NCBI GenBank assembly: GCA_037200385.1
Contig: JBBCGL010000001.1
Coordinates: 2,170,001 to 2,234,000 of the forward strand
DNA length: 64,000 bases
Source of the DNA: Rhizomicrobium sp.
Lineage (GTDB): Bacteria > Pseudomonadota > Alphaproteobacteria > Micropepsales > Micropepsaceae
Direction of reading: 5' to 3'
The position numbers and the translations under genes were made by a program. Below the pieces are notes generated by a model. The model was not told the origin of the DNA and did no database searches. It saw only the letters and a program-made list of their open reading frames with translations. This document shows positions 46,001-54,490 of this stretch, piece by piece. How positions within the stretch are numbered: position 1 is the first letter of the stretch; every line of letters begins with the position of its first letter.

Positions 46001-46015
46001 CTATACACTGTCTAG
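46001..46015. promoter_or_regulatory. Putative TetR operator
   Basis: CTATACACTGTCTAG is an inverted repeat (CTAnACA-n-TGTnTAG, two mismatched positions) located 8 bases before the TetR ATG and 13 before the divergent gene. Its size and position fit autoregulation. Confidence 0.6.
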
Positions 46016-46027
46016 AAAGGCATTGCC

Positions 46028-46892
46028 ATGCTCCAGCTCAGCCCCGATCCGACCTTCCACTACGAATTGCTCAGGCTTCTCGAAACATCGCGCGATCTGG
46101 GGGCCGATGTCGGCGAGGTCCTCGCCGCCGCCGCCCGCATTGGGCCCCGGGCATCGTCCGTCCTCGCCCGACCATCCTGATGTGCAATGGCTATGATGGC
46201 AGCCAGGAGGAGATGCTGCATGTCAGCGGACTGGCCGCACTCGCCCGCGGTTTCAACGTCGTCGCCTTCGAAGGACCGGGCCAGCCGACCGTGATCCGCG
46301 ACCAGGGCCTCGCCTTCATCGACGATTGGGACAAGGTCGTGAGCCCCGTCGTCGACTGGTGCGAGACCCAGCCCGGCATGGACGCCTCGCGGATCGGGCT
46401 CCTGGGCTATTCGTTCGGCGGATGGCTGGTCGCGCGCGCCGCGACACGCGAGCGGCGCATCGCTGCCGTCGCTTGTATCGACGGAATCCTCGACGCCGGC
46501 CAGGCGTTCACGGACGTGCTGCCGCCGCCGCTGCGGCAGCGATGCGCATGCAAACCAATCTCAGATGGGCGGTCGAGCACGGTTGCTGGGTCTTCGGCTG
46601 CCGGACGCCTTTCGACTTCCTGCAGCGCGTGCAGACCATGACGCTCAGCGACCGGGCCGGCGAGATCGCCTGCCCGGTGCTGGTCTGCGATGCCGACGAC
46701 GACGCATTCTTCAAAGGCCAGCCAGAGGCCCTGGCGAGAGCGCTGGGTCGCCGTGCCACCCATAAGGTGTTCCGGCAGGAAGATTCGGCGTCGGCGCATT
46801 GCCATGTCGGCGCCAGCGACCTGATGAACAGCACGGTGCTGGGCTGGTTCGAAGACACGCTGGCCGACGCGCGCGTCATGGCGGCGGCCTGA
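46028..46892 (+). pseudogene. Decayed alpha/beta hydrolase
   Basis: Three stretches of one alpha/beta hydrolase lie in three different frames. The N-terminus (MLQLSPDPTFHYELLRLLET..., 46028 to about 46139) has the usual start of a DUF1100/esterase-like family; the middle (TILMCNGYDGSQEEM and the nucleophile elbow GLLGYSFGGWL, about 46160-46515) is in another frame; the end (MQTNLRWAVEHGCW and LSDRAGEIACPVLVC, about 46545-46892) is in the third. About 100 residues between the first two pieces appear to be missing. It is therefore not functional as one protein, although the TetR operator upstream is intact. Confidence 0.75.
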
Positions 46893-46962
46893 GGCGCAAT
46901 GGAGGAACGTACTTCGCTTCGGTGGCGGAACGGCACGCCAATCAAGAATCCAGAGCACGACG

Positions 46963-47835
46963 TCAGGCAGCGGCGGGCGCGAGCCGCTCCAATGCGTCCA
47001 TATCCGCCGGCGACAGTGCGATGTCGCCGGCGGCCACGTTCTCTTCGAGATGCGCGAGTGAGGATGTGCCGGGAATCAGGATCGTCGCCGACGAGCGCTG
47101 CAACAGCCAGGCGAGCGCGACCTGGGCCGGCGTGGCGCCGGTCCGCGCGGCGATCCGCAGCAGCGGCTCCGCTCCGGCGACGGCATCGATATGCAGCGGC
47201 CAGAACGGGATGAAGCCGATGGCATCCCGCGCGCAATAAGCCAGGACGTCGTCATGCTTGCGATAGGCGAGATTGAAGACGTTCTGGACCGTGGCGATCT
47301 CGACCACAGCCCGCGCCCGTTCGATCTCGGCGATGCCGACTTCCGACAGGCCGATATGGCGGATCTTGCCTTCGTCGCGCAGGGCGCGAAACACGCGCAT
47401 CGTCTCCTCGATCGGCGTCGCGGGATCTACGCGGTGGAGCTGGTAGAGATCGATGCACGATACGCCGAGGTCGCGCAGGCTGCCCTCGACCGCCCGGCGG
47501 ATATGGGCTTCCGTGCCGTTCATCGACAGGCCGGGGTTTTCGCGCGTCGCCGGTCCGCTGCGGACAAGGCCGGCCTTGGTGGCGATGACGAGGCCCCTGG
47601 GATAGGGCTGCAGCGCCTGGCGGATCAGCCGTTCATTGTCGCCGGGACCGTAGACGTCGGCAGTGTCGATGAAGTCGACGCCAAGCTCCACAGCCCGGCG
47701 CAGGACCGCCCGTGCGTTCTCGGGATCGTTCGGCGGCCCCCACACGCCGGGCCCCGTAAGCTGCATCGCCCCGAACCCCATGCGCCGAACCGGCATGTCG
47801 CCGCCGATGTTGAAGGTGCCACTCGTCGCCGCCAT
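46963..47835 (-). CDS. Aldo/keto reductase
   Basis: A 290-residue aldo/keto reductase of the YdbC/PdxI-like group. Catalytic residues are in DFIDTADVYGPGDNE (Asp, Tyr), VIATKAGL (Lys) and LYQLHRVDP (His). PVRRMGFGAMQLTGPGVWG at the start is typical of that group. AAGGAAA lies before the ATG. It is divergent from a MerR-family regulator gene with only 71 bases between the starts, so regulation by that protein is likely. Confidence 0.92.
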   Translation of the reverse strand: MAATSGTFNIGGDMPVRRMGFGAMQLTGPGVWGPPNDPENARAVLRRAVELGVDFIDTADVYGPGDNERLIRQALQPYPRGLVIATKAGLVRSGPATRENPGLSMNGTEAHIRRAVEGSLRDLGVSCIDLYQLHRVDPATPIEETMRVFRALRDEGKIRHIGLSEVGIAEIERARAVVEIATVQNVFNLAYRKHDDVLAYCARDAIGFIPFWPLHIDAVAGAEPLLRIAARTGATPAQVALAWLLQRSSATILIPGTSSLAHLEENVAAGDIALSPADMDALERLAPAAA

Positions 47836-47876
47836 CGTGTTTCCTTTCGCGAACCAGACGGACGGGCTATAACCCT

Positions 47877-47888
47877 GGACCTTGGTCC
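47877..47888. promoter_or_regulatory. Putative MerR-family operator
   Basis: GGACC-TT-GGTCC, a short palindrome in the aldo/keto reductase - MerR divergent interval, 19 bases before the MerR start at 47907. Short dyads of this kind lie between stretched -35 and -10 boxes in MerR-type promoters. Confidence 0.5.
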
Positions 47889-47906
47889 ATGCTCAAGGGC
47901 GGCAGG

Positions 47907-48311
47907 ATGCTGATTTCCGAATTCGCGCGGCGGACCGGCCTGACCACGGATACGGTGCGCTTTTATGTGCGCCGCGGCCTGCTGACGCCGGAGACCAATG
48001 GCAAAGGCGGCCGCAATCCCTATCAGCTCTTCACCGCGGACCATGTCCGCGCCGCGAAGATCATCCGCACCGCGCAATCGCTCGGCATGTCGCTGAAGGA
48101 GATCGCGGCGATCAGCCAGGCGCGGCGCGCCGGACGCATGTCGCGCGACCGCAGCATCGCGGTGCTCACGGCGCAGCTTCACGAAGTCGAGGCCAAGGCC
48201 AGGCAGGTCGCCGCCCTGCGCCGCTATCTGTCCGCAAAACTGGAATGGCTGGCCGGTGGAGAACAAGGCTCTCCACCGGATGTGGAGCGCTACCTGGACC
48301 CGGCCGCGTGA
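47907..48311 (+). CDS. MerR family regulator
   Basis: A 134-residue MerR-type activator. The winged helix is MLISEFARRTGLTTDTVRFYVRRGLL, followed by the long dimerisation helix (ARRAGRMSRDRSIAVLTAQLHEVEAKARQVAALRRYL). The C-terminal effector part is short and has no cysteine, so it is not a metal sensor of the MerR/CueR kind. The start at 47907 is preferred to 47889 because the latter lies against the putative operator. Probable target: the divergent aldo/keto reductase. Confidence 0.9.
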   Translation: MLISEFARRTGLTTDTVRFYVRRGLLTPETNGKGGRNPYQLFTADHVRAAKIIRTAQSLGMSLKEIAAISQARRAGRMSRDRSIAVLTAQLHEVEAKARQVAALRRYLSAKLEWLAGGEQGSPPDVERYLDPAA

Positions 48312-48468
48312 TCCGCGTGTCTTCTGCGTAATCCGCGCGCTTAACGCGACGGGCCGTGGAACGGTCGCGCGCGCCGGTTGTTGTATGCCATCGGGCTATA
48401 TGTCTCTTGCACGCAATGATCGCCTGCCGCGGATCGGTGCCGACCGCGCGACGCCTTTTGGAGTCCCC

Positions 48469-48831
48469 ATGAAACATCCCCTGTATCCCCTGAAAAGACT
48501 CGGCGTCGCCTGCGCGATACTCGCTGCGGCGGCGCTGTCCGCGACACCGGCGGCCGCGAGCTCCGACGATGCGCCCTGTCCCTATGGCTATTACTATTCC
48601 TACGGCTATGGCTGCGTTCCGGATGCGCCGGCCTATGGCGATCTATATGGCGATCCCGACTACGATGTCGGGCCACCGGTCTATGACACCTTCGGCTTCG
48701 GCTTTGGGTTGGGCGGACGCTCGCACGGTGGCGGACATCGCGGCGGCGGTCATGGCGGCGGCGGTCATGGCGGCGGTGGTCGCAGCGGAGGCGGCCATGG
48801 CGGCGGCGGCCGCGGCGGCGCGCATCACTGA
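48469..48831 (+). CDS. Secreted Gly/His-rich protein
   Basis: A 120-residue exported protein: signal peptide (GVACAILAAAALSATPAAAS), a Tyr-rich segment (CPYGYYYSYGYGC, with two cysteines) and a C-terminal run of HGGG and GGGGH units from about residue 80. Such tails bind metals or stay disordered in the envelope. GGAG precedes the ATG. It is 25 bases before the next gene on the same strand, so the two are probably co-transcribed. Confidence 0.65.
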   Translation: MKHPLYPLKRLGVACAILAAAALSATPAAASSDDAPCPYGYYYSYGYGCVPDAPAYGDLYGDPDYDVGPPVYDTFGFGFGLGGRSHGGGHRGGGHGGGGHGGGGRSGGGHGGGGRGGAHH

Positions 48832-48856
48832 AATCCAACGAAAAACGAGGTATCTC

Positions 48857-49357
48857 ATGACCATCCTTTTATCGGCCAAAACACGCCTGATACTCCTGTC
48901 GTCCGCCGCGATCTGCGCCCTTGCGATCGGCAATCCGGCGGCAGCAGCCGGTCGCGGACAAGCCGCGCCGCTCCCGGCCATGTCCGCCTGCGACACGCAC
49001 GATGCCGGCGATCATGGGCGGCATATGTCGGTGGCCGTCCGCATCAAGCATCTGCACGATCAATTGAAGATCGCGCCGGAACAGGAAGCCCAGTGGAGCG
49101 GCGTCGCGCAGGTGATGCTCGACAATGCTTCGGCGGTCGACGATGCGGTAGAGGCACGTGCCGCAAAGGCCGGACATATGAGCGCCGTGGACGATCTGCT
49201 GTCCTATCAGGCCATCGTCGTCGCACATGCCGAAGGTCTCAAGAAATTGGCCGCCGCCTTCGCGCCGCTCTATGCCGCCATGCCCGAGCCGCAACAGAGA
49301 ATCGCCGATGCCGTATTCGGCCATCGGACGGCGTCGAGATTGCGCGCGCGTCGCTAG
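48857..49357 (+). CDS. Spy/CpxP-like (LTXXQ) periplasmic protein
   Basis: A 166-residue exported protein. After the signal peptide (ILLSSAAICALAIGNPAAAA) it has a helical domain with LHDQLKIAPEQEAQWSGVAQVM, a match to the LTxxQ pattern of the Spy/CpxP chaperone group, and DLLSYQAIVVAHAEGLKKLAAAFAPLYAAM. Such proteins protect against envelope stress or metal. ACGAGG precedes the ATG. It follows the Gly/His-rich gene and may share its function. Confidence 0.7.
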   Translation: MTILLSAKTRLILLSSAAICALAIGNPAAAAGRGQAAPLPAMSACDTHDAGDHGRHMSVAVRIKHLHDQLKIAPEQEAQWSGVAQVMLDNASAVDDAVEARAAKAGHMSAVDDLLSYQAIVVAHAEGLKKLAAAFAPLYAAMPEPQQRIADAVFGHRTASRLRARR

Positions 49358-49442
49358 GCGCCGGTCGTCGAGTCCCGGACCTCTCGCCAGCCGCGCGGCG
49401 AGAAAAGATGGCCGCGCGTAAAGGCGCGCCGCTTCCGCATCG

Positions 49443-50093
49443 TCATGCCGGTTTTTCGGCTTGCAAGAGCATCAAGGGATTGGGCTGCGGCTCTCCGATC
49501 CGCACCAGCGTGTTCACGTCGCGGTGCCGGAACGGCTCCGTCTGACCGCGCACCGCCAATGTCGTATCGGACACGTAGCTCCAGCTGCCGTCGGGACTGA
49601 AGGTGATCTCGAGCCGGTAGGCGTCGGTACGGAAGGCATATTCGAGGAAGTCGGTGGAGCAGATGCCGTAATCGGTCCGGCCGCGCGTGGCGGTCACCAC
49701 CAGTCCCATATCGTCCGGCTTCGCAAAGCCCGACGCGAGCGCGGTCTGGCCCCGGGGGATGGTGAGAGACTGCAGCACCAGGCCCGTCGACTTCTCCCAC
49801 AGCCAGTATCCGACCTGGTCGTGGAAGGTGATGGCCTCTTCGGGCGTGTTGATGTGGACGTGATAGCGCAGGCCGTAGAACAGCTGCGGCCCATTGGCCT
49901 GCGGATCGATCGGCTGCATCTCGATGCGCTCGATGAATTGGCGCCGCTCCGGCCCGTCGGCCTTCGGATTGAGATCGACGCCCTTGCTGCTCTGCCACAC
50001 GCCGGCTAGCCGGCGCAGCGGCCCGAGATTGGCCAGCGTGTCCGGATCGACATCCGCCGGTTCGGTGAAAATATCCTCAGGAAAGGGATTCAT
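49443..50093 (-). CDS. Haem-binding beta-barrel (nitrobindin-like) protein
   Basis: A 216-residue soluble protein that resembles the nitrobindin/DUF1794 haem-binding barrels: LRRLAGVWQSSKGVDLNPK near residue 25, then QLFYGLRYHVHINTPEEAITFHDQVGYWLWE and LTIPRGQTALASGF. The last stretches hold FSPDGSWSYVSDTTL. The proximal His of nitrobindins cannot be assigned with certainty. The family may sense or detoxify NO. The start at 50093 (MNPFPEDIF) is chosen over a longer frame. It is transcribed leftwards, with 190 empty bases separating it from the next gene. Confidence 0.6.
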   Translation of the reverse strand: MNPFPEDIFTEPADVDPDTLANLGPLRRLAGVWQSSKGVDLNPKADGPERRQFIERIEMQPIDPQANGPQLFYGLRYHVHINTPEEAITFHDQVGYWLWEKSTGLVLQSLTIPRGQTALASGFAKPDDMGLVVTATRGRTDYGICSTDFLEYAFRTDAYRLEITFSPDGSWSYVSDTTLAVRGQTEPFRHRDVNTLVRIGEPQPNPLMLLQAEKPA

Positions 50094-50283
50094 GCGATCA
50101 CACCCCAATGTTCGGCGCCCGCGCGAGTCTCCTCTTAACGGCCAGCCCGTCGCAACCGCCACGGAAAAATATTCCGGCTGCGGCGCATCGCGTTCGCGAC
50201 GCAAAAAGGACGCCGATATGGAAAGGGCGTGGCCGTCATTCGCGCCCCAGACAAGACTTTCGGTCGTCGCCGGGTGAGTCGCC

Positions 50284-51330
50284 TCAGGCCGCGCTCTGCG
50301 CCGGCGCGTCGAATTGCGCGAGCTTGCCGCCCGTGAAGCCCTGCCGCGTCCCCGGATCGTCGAGCACCGTGTGGGGGAAAATCGCCGGGATCGCGCTCAC
50401 CTCATCAAGGCGCGCGACCTGCCCGGGCGACAGCGTAAACTTTGTCGCGCCGAGATTGCTTTCGAGCTGGGCCAGCGTGCGCGGCCCGATGATCGGGAGC
50501 GAGCCCTTGGCCGCGACCCAGGCGATGGCGATCTCGCCCGGCGTGACGCCGGTGTCCTTCGCGACCGCGATCAGCACGTCGAGGATGGCGGTGCGCTGCG
50601 CCGAATTCTCGGGCTGGAACACCCGCCCGCCGAAGCCCTCGGCGCGGCCCTTCTCGCCCTGGCGGTATTTGCCGGTCAGCATGCCGCCGCCGAGCGGCGA
50701 CCACGCCACGATGCCGAGGCCGAGCGCATGGCCGGCCGGGAGAAGCTCGTGCTCGGTGGTGCGCTCGACGAGGCTGTGCTCGACCTGAAGAGCCGCGATG
50801 GGGACGGCGCCGCGCAATTCGGCAATGGTCGCGGCCCGCGCCACCCGCCAGGCGGGAAAGTCGGAAAGGCCCGCATAGAGGATCTTGCCGGCCCGCACGA
50901 GATCGTCGAAGCCCCGCACGATCTCCTCGGCCGGCGTGACGCCATCGGACATGTGGACCCAGTAGAGGTCGATGCGATCGGTCTTGAGCCGCTTCAGGCT
51001 CGCCTCGACCGACGCGGCCATCGCCTTGCGGCTGTTGCCGGTGACGAGGATGCCGGCCTTCGGGTCGGTCCCCATGGTGAACTTCGTGGCCAGCACGAAG
51101 TCGTCGCGCCGCCCGGTCAGCAGGTCGCCCAGGATCTCCTCGGACTGGCCGAACTGGTAGCCATTGGCGGTGTCGATGAAATTGCCGCCGGCGGCCGCAT
51201 AGGCGTCGAAGATGCGGCGCGCCTCGTCGGGTTCGGCGCCATGGCCCCAGCGCGTGCCGAAATTGCCCGCCCCCAGCACCAGTTCGGAGACCCGCAGGCC
51301 CGTATGCTTGCCGAAGAGCTTGTAACGCAT
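50284..51330 (-). CDS. Aldo/keto reductase
   Basis: A 348-residue aldo/keto reductase, a different subgroup from the two others in the window. Tetrad motifs are NFIDTANGYQFG (Asp, Tyr), LATKFTMG (Lys) and LYWVHMSDG (His). LVLGAGNFGTRWGHG and LSPLGGGMLTGKYR-like SPLGGGMLTGKYRQG mark the NADP-binding barrel. GGAG precedes the ATG. It is divergent from a TetR regulator gene across a 93-base interval with direct repeats, a common arrangement for stress-induced reductases. Confidence 0.92.
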   Translation of the reverse strand: MRYKLFGKHTGLRVSELVLGAGNFGTRWGHGAEPDEARRIFDAYAAAGGNFIDTANGYQFGQSEEILGDLLTGRRDDFVLATKFTMGTDPKAGILVTGNSRKAMAASVEASLKRLKTDRIDLYWVHMSDGVTPAEEIVRGFDDLVRAGKILYAGLSDFPAWRVARAATIAELRGAVPIAALQVEHSLVERTTEHELLPAGHALGLGIVAWSPLGGGMLTGKYRQGEKGRAEGFGGRVFQPENSAQRTAILDVLIAVAKDTGVTPGEIAIAWVAAKGSLPIIGPRTLAQLESNLGATKFTLSPGQVARLDEVSAIPAIFPHTVLDDPGTRQGFTGGKLAQFDAPAQSAA

Positions 51331-51355
51331 GGCCCGTCTCCATCGCATATTGATT

Positions 51356-51395
51356 GCGAGCACAACTAATTGATTTTGGCGGCGACCGCAACTAA
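51356..51395. promoter_or_regulatory. Direct repeats in the reductase-TetR divergent promoter
   Basis: GCGAGCACAACTAA (51356-51369) and GCGACCGCAACTAA (51382-51395) agree at 12 of 14 positions and start 26 bases apart, about two and a half helical turns. They cover the middle of the divergent promoter and are candidates for TetR half-site pairs. Confidence 0.5.
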
Positions 51396-51423
51396 AAGGA
51401 TTCTCGGTTCGGGAGTTTCCGGA

Positions 51424-52056
51424 ATGCGTGTTTCCAGGGAAAGAGCGGCGGAAAACCGCGATGCCCTCCTGCGGGCGGCCAGCCGGCTGTTCCGCAAGCG
51501 GGGCATCGACGGCGTCGGCGTGGCGGAGATCGCCAAGGCGGCGGGACTGACCCATGGCGCCCTCTATGCGCATTTTCCATCGAAGGACGCGCTGGCGGCC
51601 GAAGCTTTCTCCCATGGCTTCGAAGGCAACATGGCGCAGGTCCGGGCGCGGGCGGGCGGGCGGCGCATAGCGTTCGAAGACCACCTCGCCGCGCTTTTCT
51701 CGACAGGCATGCGCGACGGGTTGGAGACGGGATGCCCGATGACCGCGTCCGCCAGCGAAATCGCGCGGCAGGGCGCGGCCGTCAGCGTCAGCTTCACGCG
51801 CGCCTTCGACGAGATGGTGGCGATGGTCGAGGGTTCTCTCGAGAAGACGATTCCCGCCGCGCGAAGGCGCCGCCTCGCCATTGCGTCCGTGGCCGCGCAA
51901 ATCGGTGCCGTCGCCGTGTCGCGCGCGGTCGCGAAGACGGACGCCGCGCTCGCGGATGAGGTGCTGCAAGCCGTTCGAAAGACCGTCCTCGGCGGCGCTG
52001 GCCGGGCCGGATCAAGGAAGGCGCGGCCGCCGACTGCGCTTAGCGGCCGTGCCTGA
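51424..52056 (+). CDS. TetR family regulator
   Basis: A 210-residue repressor of the AcrR/NemR-like kind. The helix-turn-helix is GIDGVGVAEIAKAAGLTHGALYAHFPSK (about 27-54). The effector domain has a cysteine in LETGCPMTASASEIARQG, which in related regulators reacts with electrophiles, matching a neighbouring aldo/keto reductase. It is convergent with tonB, overlapping it by 17 bases. The start ATG at 51424 was chosen by the usual length before the helix-turn-helix. Confidence 0.88.
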   Translation: MRVSRERAAENRDALLRAASRLFRKRGIDGVGVAEIAKAAGLTHGALYAHFPSKDALAAEAFSHGFEGNMAQVRARAGGRRIAFEDHLAALFSTGMRDGLETGCPMTASASEIARQGAAVSVSFTRAFDEMVAMVEGSLEKTIPAARRRRLAIASVAAQIGAVAVSRAVAKTDAALADEVLQAVRKTVLGGAGRAGSRKARPPTALSGRA

Positions 52057-52918
52057 TGAAGAACTCCACCGGCACCACGAGCTCGATGCTGTCGCCCTTG
52101 ACCTGGACCGGAGGCGGCGGCAGGGGCTGCACGCGCCGGATGAGGGAAAGCACTTCGTCGTCGAGGAGCGCGAAGCCGCGGCTGCGATCGATGCTCGCCG
52201 TGAGCACCTGACCGCTCCGATCGACGGTGAAGCGCAGATAAACGACGTCTTCCTCCGCCCGCATCTGGGCGAGGCCCGGATAGCGCTTGGCGCGCTCGAG
52301 CTTGGCGAGGATCGCGCCTTCCCAGCTTTCCTCCGCCGTGCGCGCCGGGTCCGATGCGGCGCCCGAAGCGGGCGCCGCGGCGACGTCGTTCTTGGGCGCG
52401 ACCGAGGTCGGCGCGTCGGTGCTGCGCGGCGCGGGCGGCCGGTCGGGCGGCGCCGGCGGCGTCTTGCGTGCGTCCTCATGCAGGACGACCTCGCCATGCA
52501 TCACGGGCGGCTGCTTGATCCTGGGCTGCGGTTTTTGCTGCGGCTGGGGCTTCGGCTGGGCCTGGACCTGGTGCGGACCGGGGGGCGTCTCCTTGAAGAC
52601 CGCGGTCGGCGAGGACGGCGTGGGCGCCAGATCCACCATCAGCGCCGCAGACTGTGAGGGCATCGCGGGCGTACTCATCCATTCCAGCAGGCAGACGAGT
52701 GCGATCGCGATATGCAGGCAGAACGCGACAAGGGCGCTCATGCCGTAACGGGCGAAATCGGCCCGCACGCGGCTGCCGAAGATGCTGTGCGCGACTCCGC
52801 CATTCGCCGGCGGCAACGGGTCGGGCCCGGCCCCGCCGCCGATCGTCAGCCGCGGCTGGACGAGCGCGCCGCCCGAGGGACGGAGGGCCATCTGCATCGG
52901 TTTGGAATGTGCGCTCAT
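52040..52918 (-). CDS. tonB: TonB energy transducer
   Basis: A 292-residue TonB protein. One transmembrane helix (SALVAFCLHIAIALVCLLEW, about 60-80) is followed by a long Pro/Lys/Gln linker (QAQPKPQPQQKPQPRIKQPP) and a C-terminal domain with AILAKLERAKRYPGLAQMRAEEDVVYLRFTVDRSG (in parts). The family YP motif is KRYPGLA. It transmits the proton-motive force to outer-membrane receptors. The ATG overlaps the exbD stop (ATGA). About 60 extra residues precede the helix. Confidence 0.93.
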   Translation of the reverse strand: MSAHSKPMQMALRPSGGALVQPRLTIGGGAGPDPLPPANGGVAHSIFGSRVRADFARYGMSALVAFCLHIAIALVCLLEWMSTPAMPSQSAALMVDLAPTPSSPTAVFKETPPGPHQVQAQPKPQPQQKPQPRIKQPPVMHGEVVLHEDARKTPPAPPDRPPAPRSTDAPTSVAPKNDVAAAPASGAASDPARTAEESWEGAILAKLERAKRYPGLAQMRAEEDVVYLRFTVDRSGQVLTASIDRSRGFALLDDEVLSLIRRVQPLPPPPVQVKGDSIELVVPVEFFIRHGR

Positions 52919-53343
52919 GGCGCGGCCGCGTCGGCTGCGTCCAGGCCGACCAGGGCGACCTTCAGATATCCCGCCTTGCGCAGCTGGTCCATCAATCCCA
53001 TCACGTCGCCGTAGTCGACGCGCTTGTCGGCGCGAAGGAAGATGCGCGTGTCCTTCTTGCCCTTGGTCGCCGCATCCAGCGCCGCGCCGACATCGGCGTT
53101 CTTCAGCAGCGTGTCGCCGATGGAGACGCCGTGATCGGCCTGGAGCGTGACGAAGACCGGCTCGACGTCGGGCGCCGGCCCGGCCGAGGACACCGGCAAA
53201 TCGACCGGTACGTCGACCGTCGCCAAGGGCGCCACCACCATGAAGATGATCAGCAGCACCAGCATCACGTCGATGAACGGCGTGACGTTGATCTCGTGGT
53301 TGACCGGCAGATCTTCGGATTCGGGATGAAACTTGACGGCCAT
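52915..53343 (-). CDS. exbD: ExbD
   Basis: A 142-residue inner-membrane protein of the TonB motor. The N-terminal helix contains the essential Asp in INVTPFIDVMLVLLIIFMV, and the periplasmic part ends LMDQLRKAGYLKVALVGL. The start MAVKFHPESED is preceded by the exbB stop five bases away. It forms a channel with ExbB that energises TonB. Confidence 0.95.
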   Translation of the reverse strand: MAVKFHPESEDLPVNHEINVTPFIDVMLVLLIIFMVVAPLATVDVPVDLPVSSAGPAPDVEPVFVTLQADHGVSIGDTLLKNADVGAALDAATKGKKDTRIFLRADKRVDYGDVMGLMDQLRKAGYLKVALVGLDAADAAAP

Positions 53344-53348
53344 CGCGC

Positions 53349-54170
53349 TCAGGCCCGCCGATCGAGGTCGCGCCCGGCAAGGCACAGGACGAGCGTTGCC
53401 GCGTCGCCCACCAGACCGCGATAGCCGGCGATCGCGCGGGCAAAGCCGTTGTAGATCACGACCGCCGGCACCGCGGCGACGAGGCCGAAGGCGGTTGCGA
53501 GCAACGCCTCGGCGATACCCGGCGCCACGACCATCAGATTGGTGGTGTGCGCCTGGCTGATGCCGATGAAGCTGTACATGATGCCCCACACCGTGCCGAA
53601 GAGACCGACGAAGGGCGAGACCGAACCGACCGAGGCGAGCAGATTGGTGCCCGATTGGATGCGGCGCGTCGAAGCAGCCTCGACGCGTTCCAGCCGGACC
53701 TCGATACGGTCGTTGACGCTGCCGCCCTTCAGCCCTTCGGACAGCTTCAATTCGGTGCGCGCCTCCTGCAGCAAGGCATCGACGACGCGGTCGCCGGTCT
53801 TGGCGATGTCGTTCAACGACCTGGCGCCCGCCAGCAATTCGACGGCGCGCCGAAGACTCCGCGAGGCGCCGAGCAGTTCCACGTTCTTGGCGATCCACAC
53901 CGTCCAGGTCAGCAGCGAGGCGAGCAGGAGGATCAGGATCACGCCCTTCACGATGGGACCGGCGTTCATGAACATCCCCATGATGGACAGGTTCTGGGGC
54001 AACGAGCCGACGACAAGCGTCCGGTTCGCGATATGGGCGAGGACACCGTCGGCCGAGGCCGCGCCGGGCGCCAGCATCGCCGCCGCGAAGGCCGCCCCGC
54101 CCGCGATGAAGCCCGTGCTCACCCGGCGCCGCAACCTTTTGACCAACCGGACCGGGCTGACGAGACGCAT
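53349..54170 (-). CDS. exbB: ExbB
   Basis: A 273-residue inner-membrane protein with three transmembrane helices. After an N-terminal signal-like segment (STGFIAGGAAFAAAMLAPGA) comes MGMFMNAGPIVKGVILILLLASLLTW (in parts); the motif GLFGTVWGIMYSF and PGIAEALLATAFGLVAAVPAV are the ExbB/TolQ hallmarks. It makes the pentameric part of the TonB motor. The longer N-terminus groups it with the alphaproteobacterial ExbB type. It is first of the exbB-exbD-tonB operon. Confidence 0.95.
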   Translation of the reverse strand: MRLVSPVRLVKRLRRRVSTGFIAGGAAFAAAMLAPGAASADGVLAHIANRTLVVGSLPQNLSIMGMFMNAGPIVKGVILILLLASLLTWTVWIAKNVELLGASRSLRRAVELLAGARSLNDIAKTGDRVVDALLQEARTELKLSEGLKGGSVNDRIEVRLERVEAASTRRIQSGTNLLASVGSVSPFVGLFGTVWGIMYSFIGISQAHTTNLMVVAPGIAEALLATAFGLVAAVPAVVIYNGFARAIAGYRGLVGDAATLVLCLAGRDLDRRA

Positions 54171-54392
54171 GATACACTCCAAACCTGCCGGACCGGCCGG
54201 AAAACCGCGGTCCGAAAATGACGACGAGATAGCAACCACCCGATCGGACTTTGAAACGGAAACGAGTGGTCGGCCCAGACTCCGCAAGCCCCTGCCCCGG
54301 AGACCAATTGCCGCGACAGATCAAGTCTGCGATGGAGAGCGCCGGGGCTTCCATCCGCCGGAAGACGGGAACGGCCGCGACGAAGGGACAAA

Positions 54393-54424
54393 CGAAAACC
54401 CCTCCGCTGCAGGCAGCGAAGGGG
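54393..54424 (-). terminator. Terminator after the AAA ATPase gene
   Basis: On the - strand CCCCTTCGCTG / CAGCGGAGGGG (one G-U pair) with a four-base loop is followed by TTTTCGTTTG. It lies between the AAA ATPase stop and the exbB start, so the two are separate transcription units. The rest of the 54171-54490 interval shows nothing else. Confidence 0.8.
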
Positions 54425-54490
54425 TCATAAGGTAAACGTCGGCATCGCTCCTAGGCGCGAGCACCGCGCGTCGGGAACCCGCGGCCGGCG

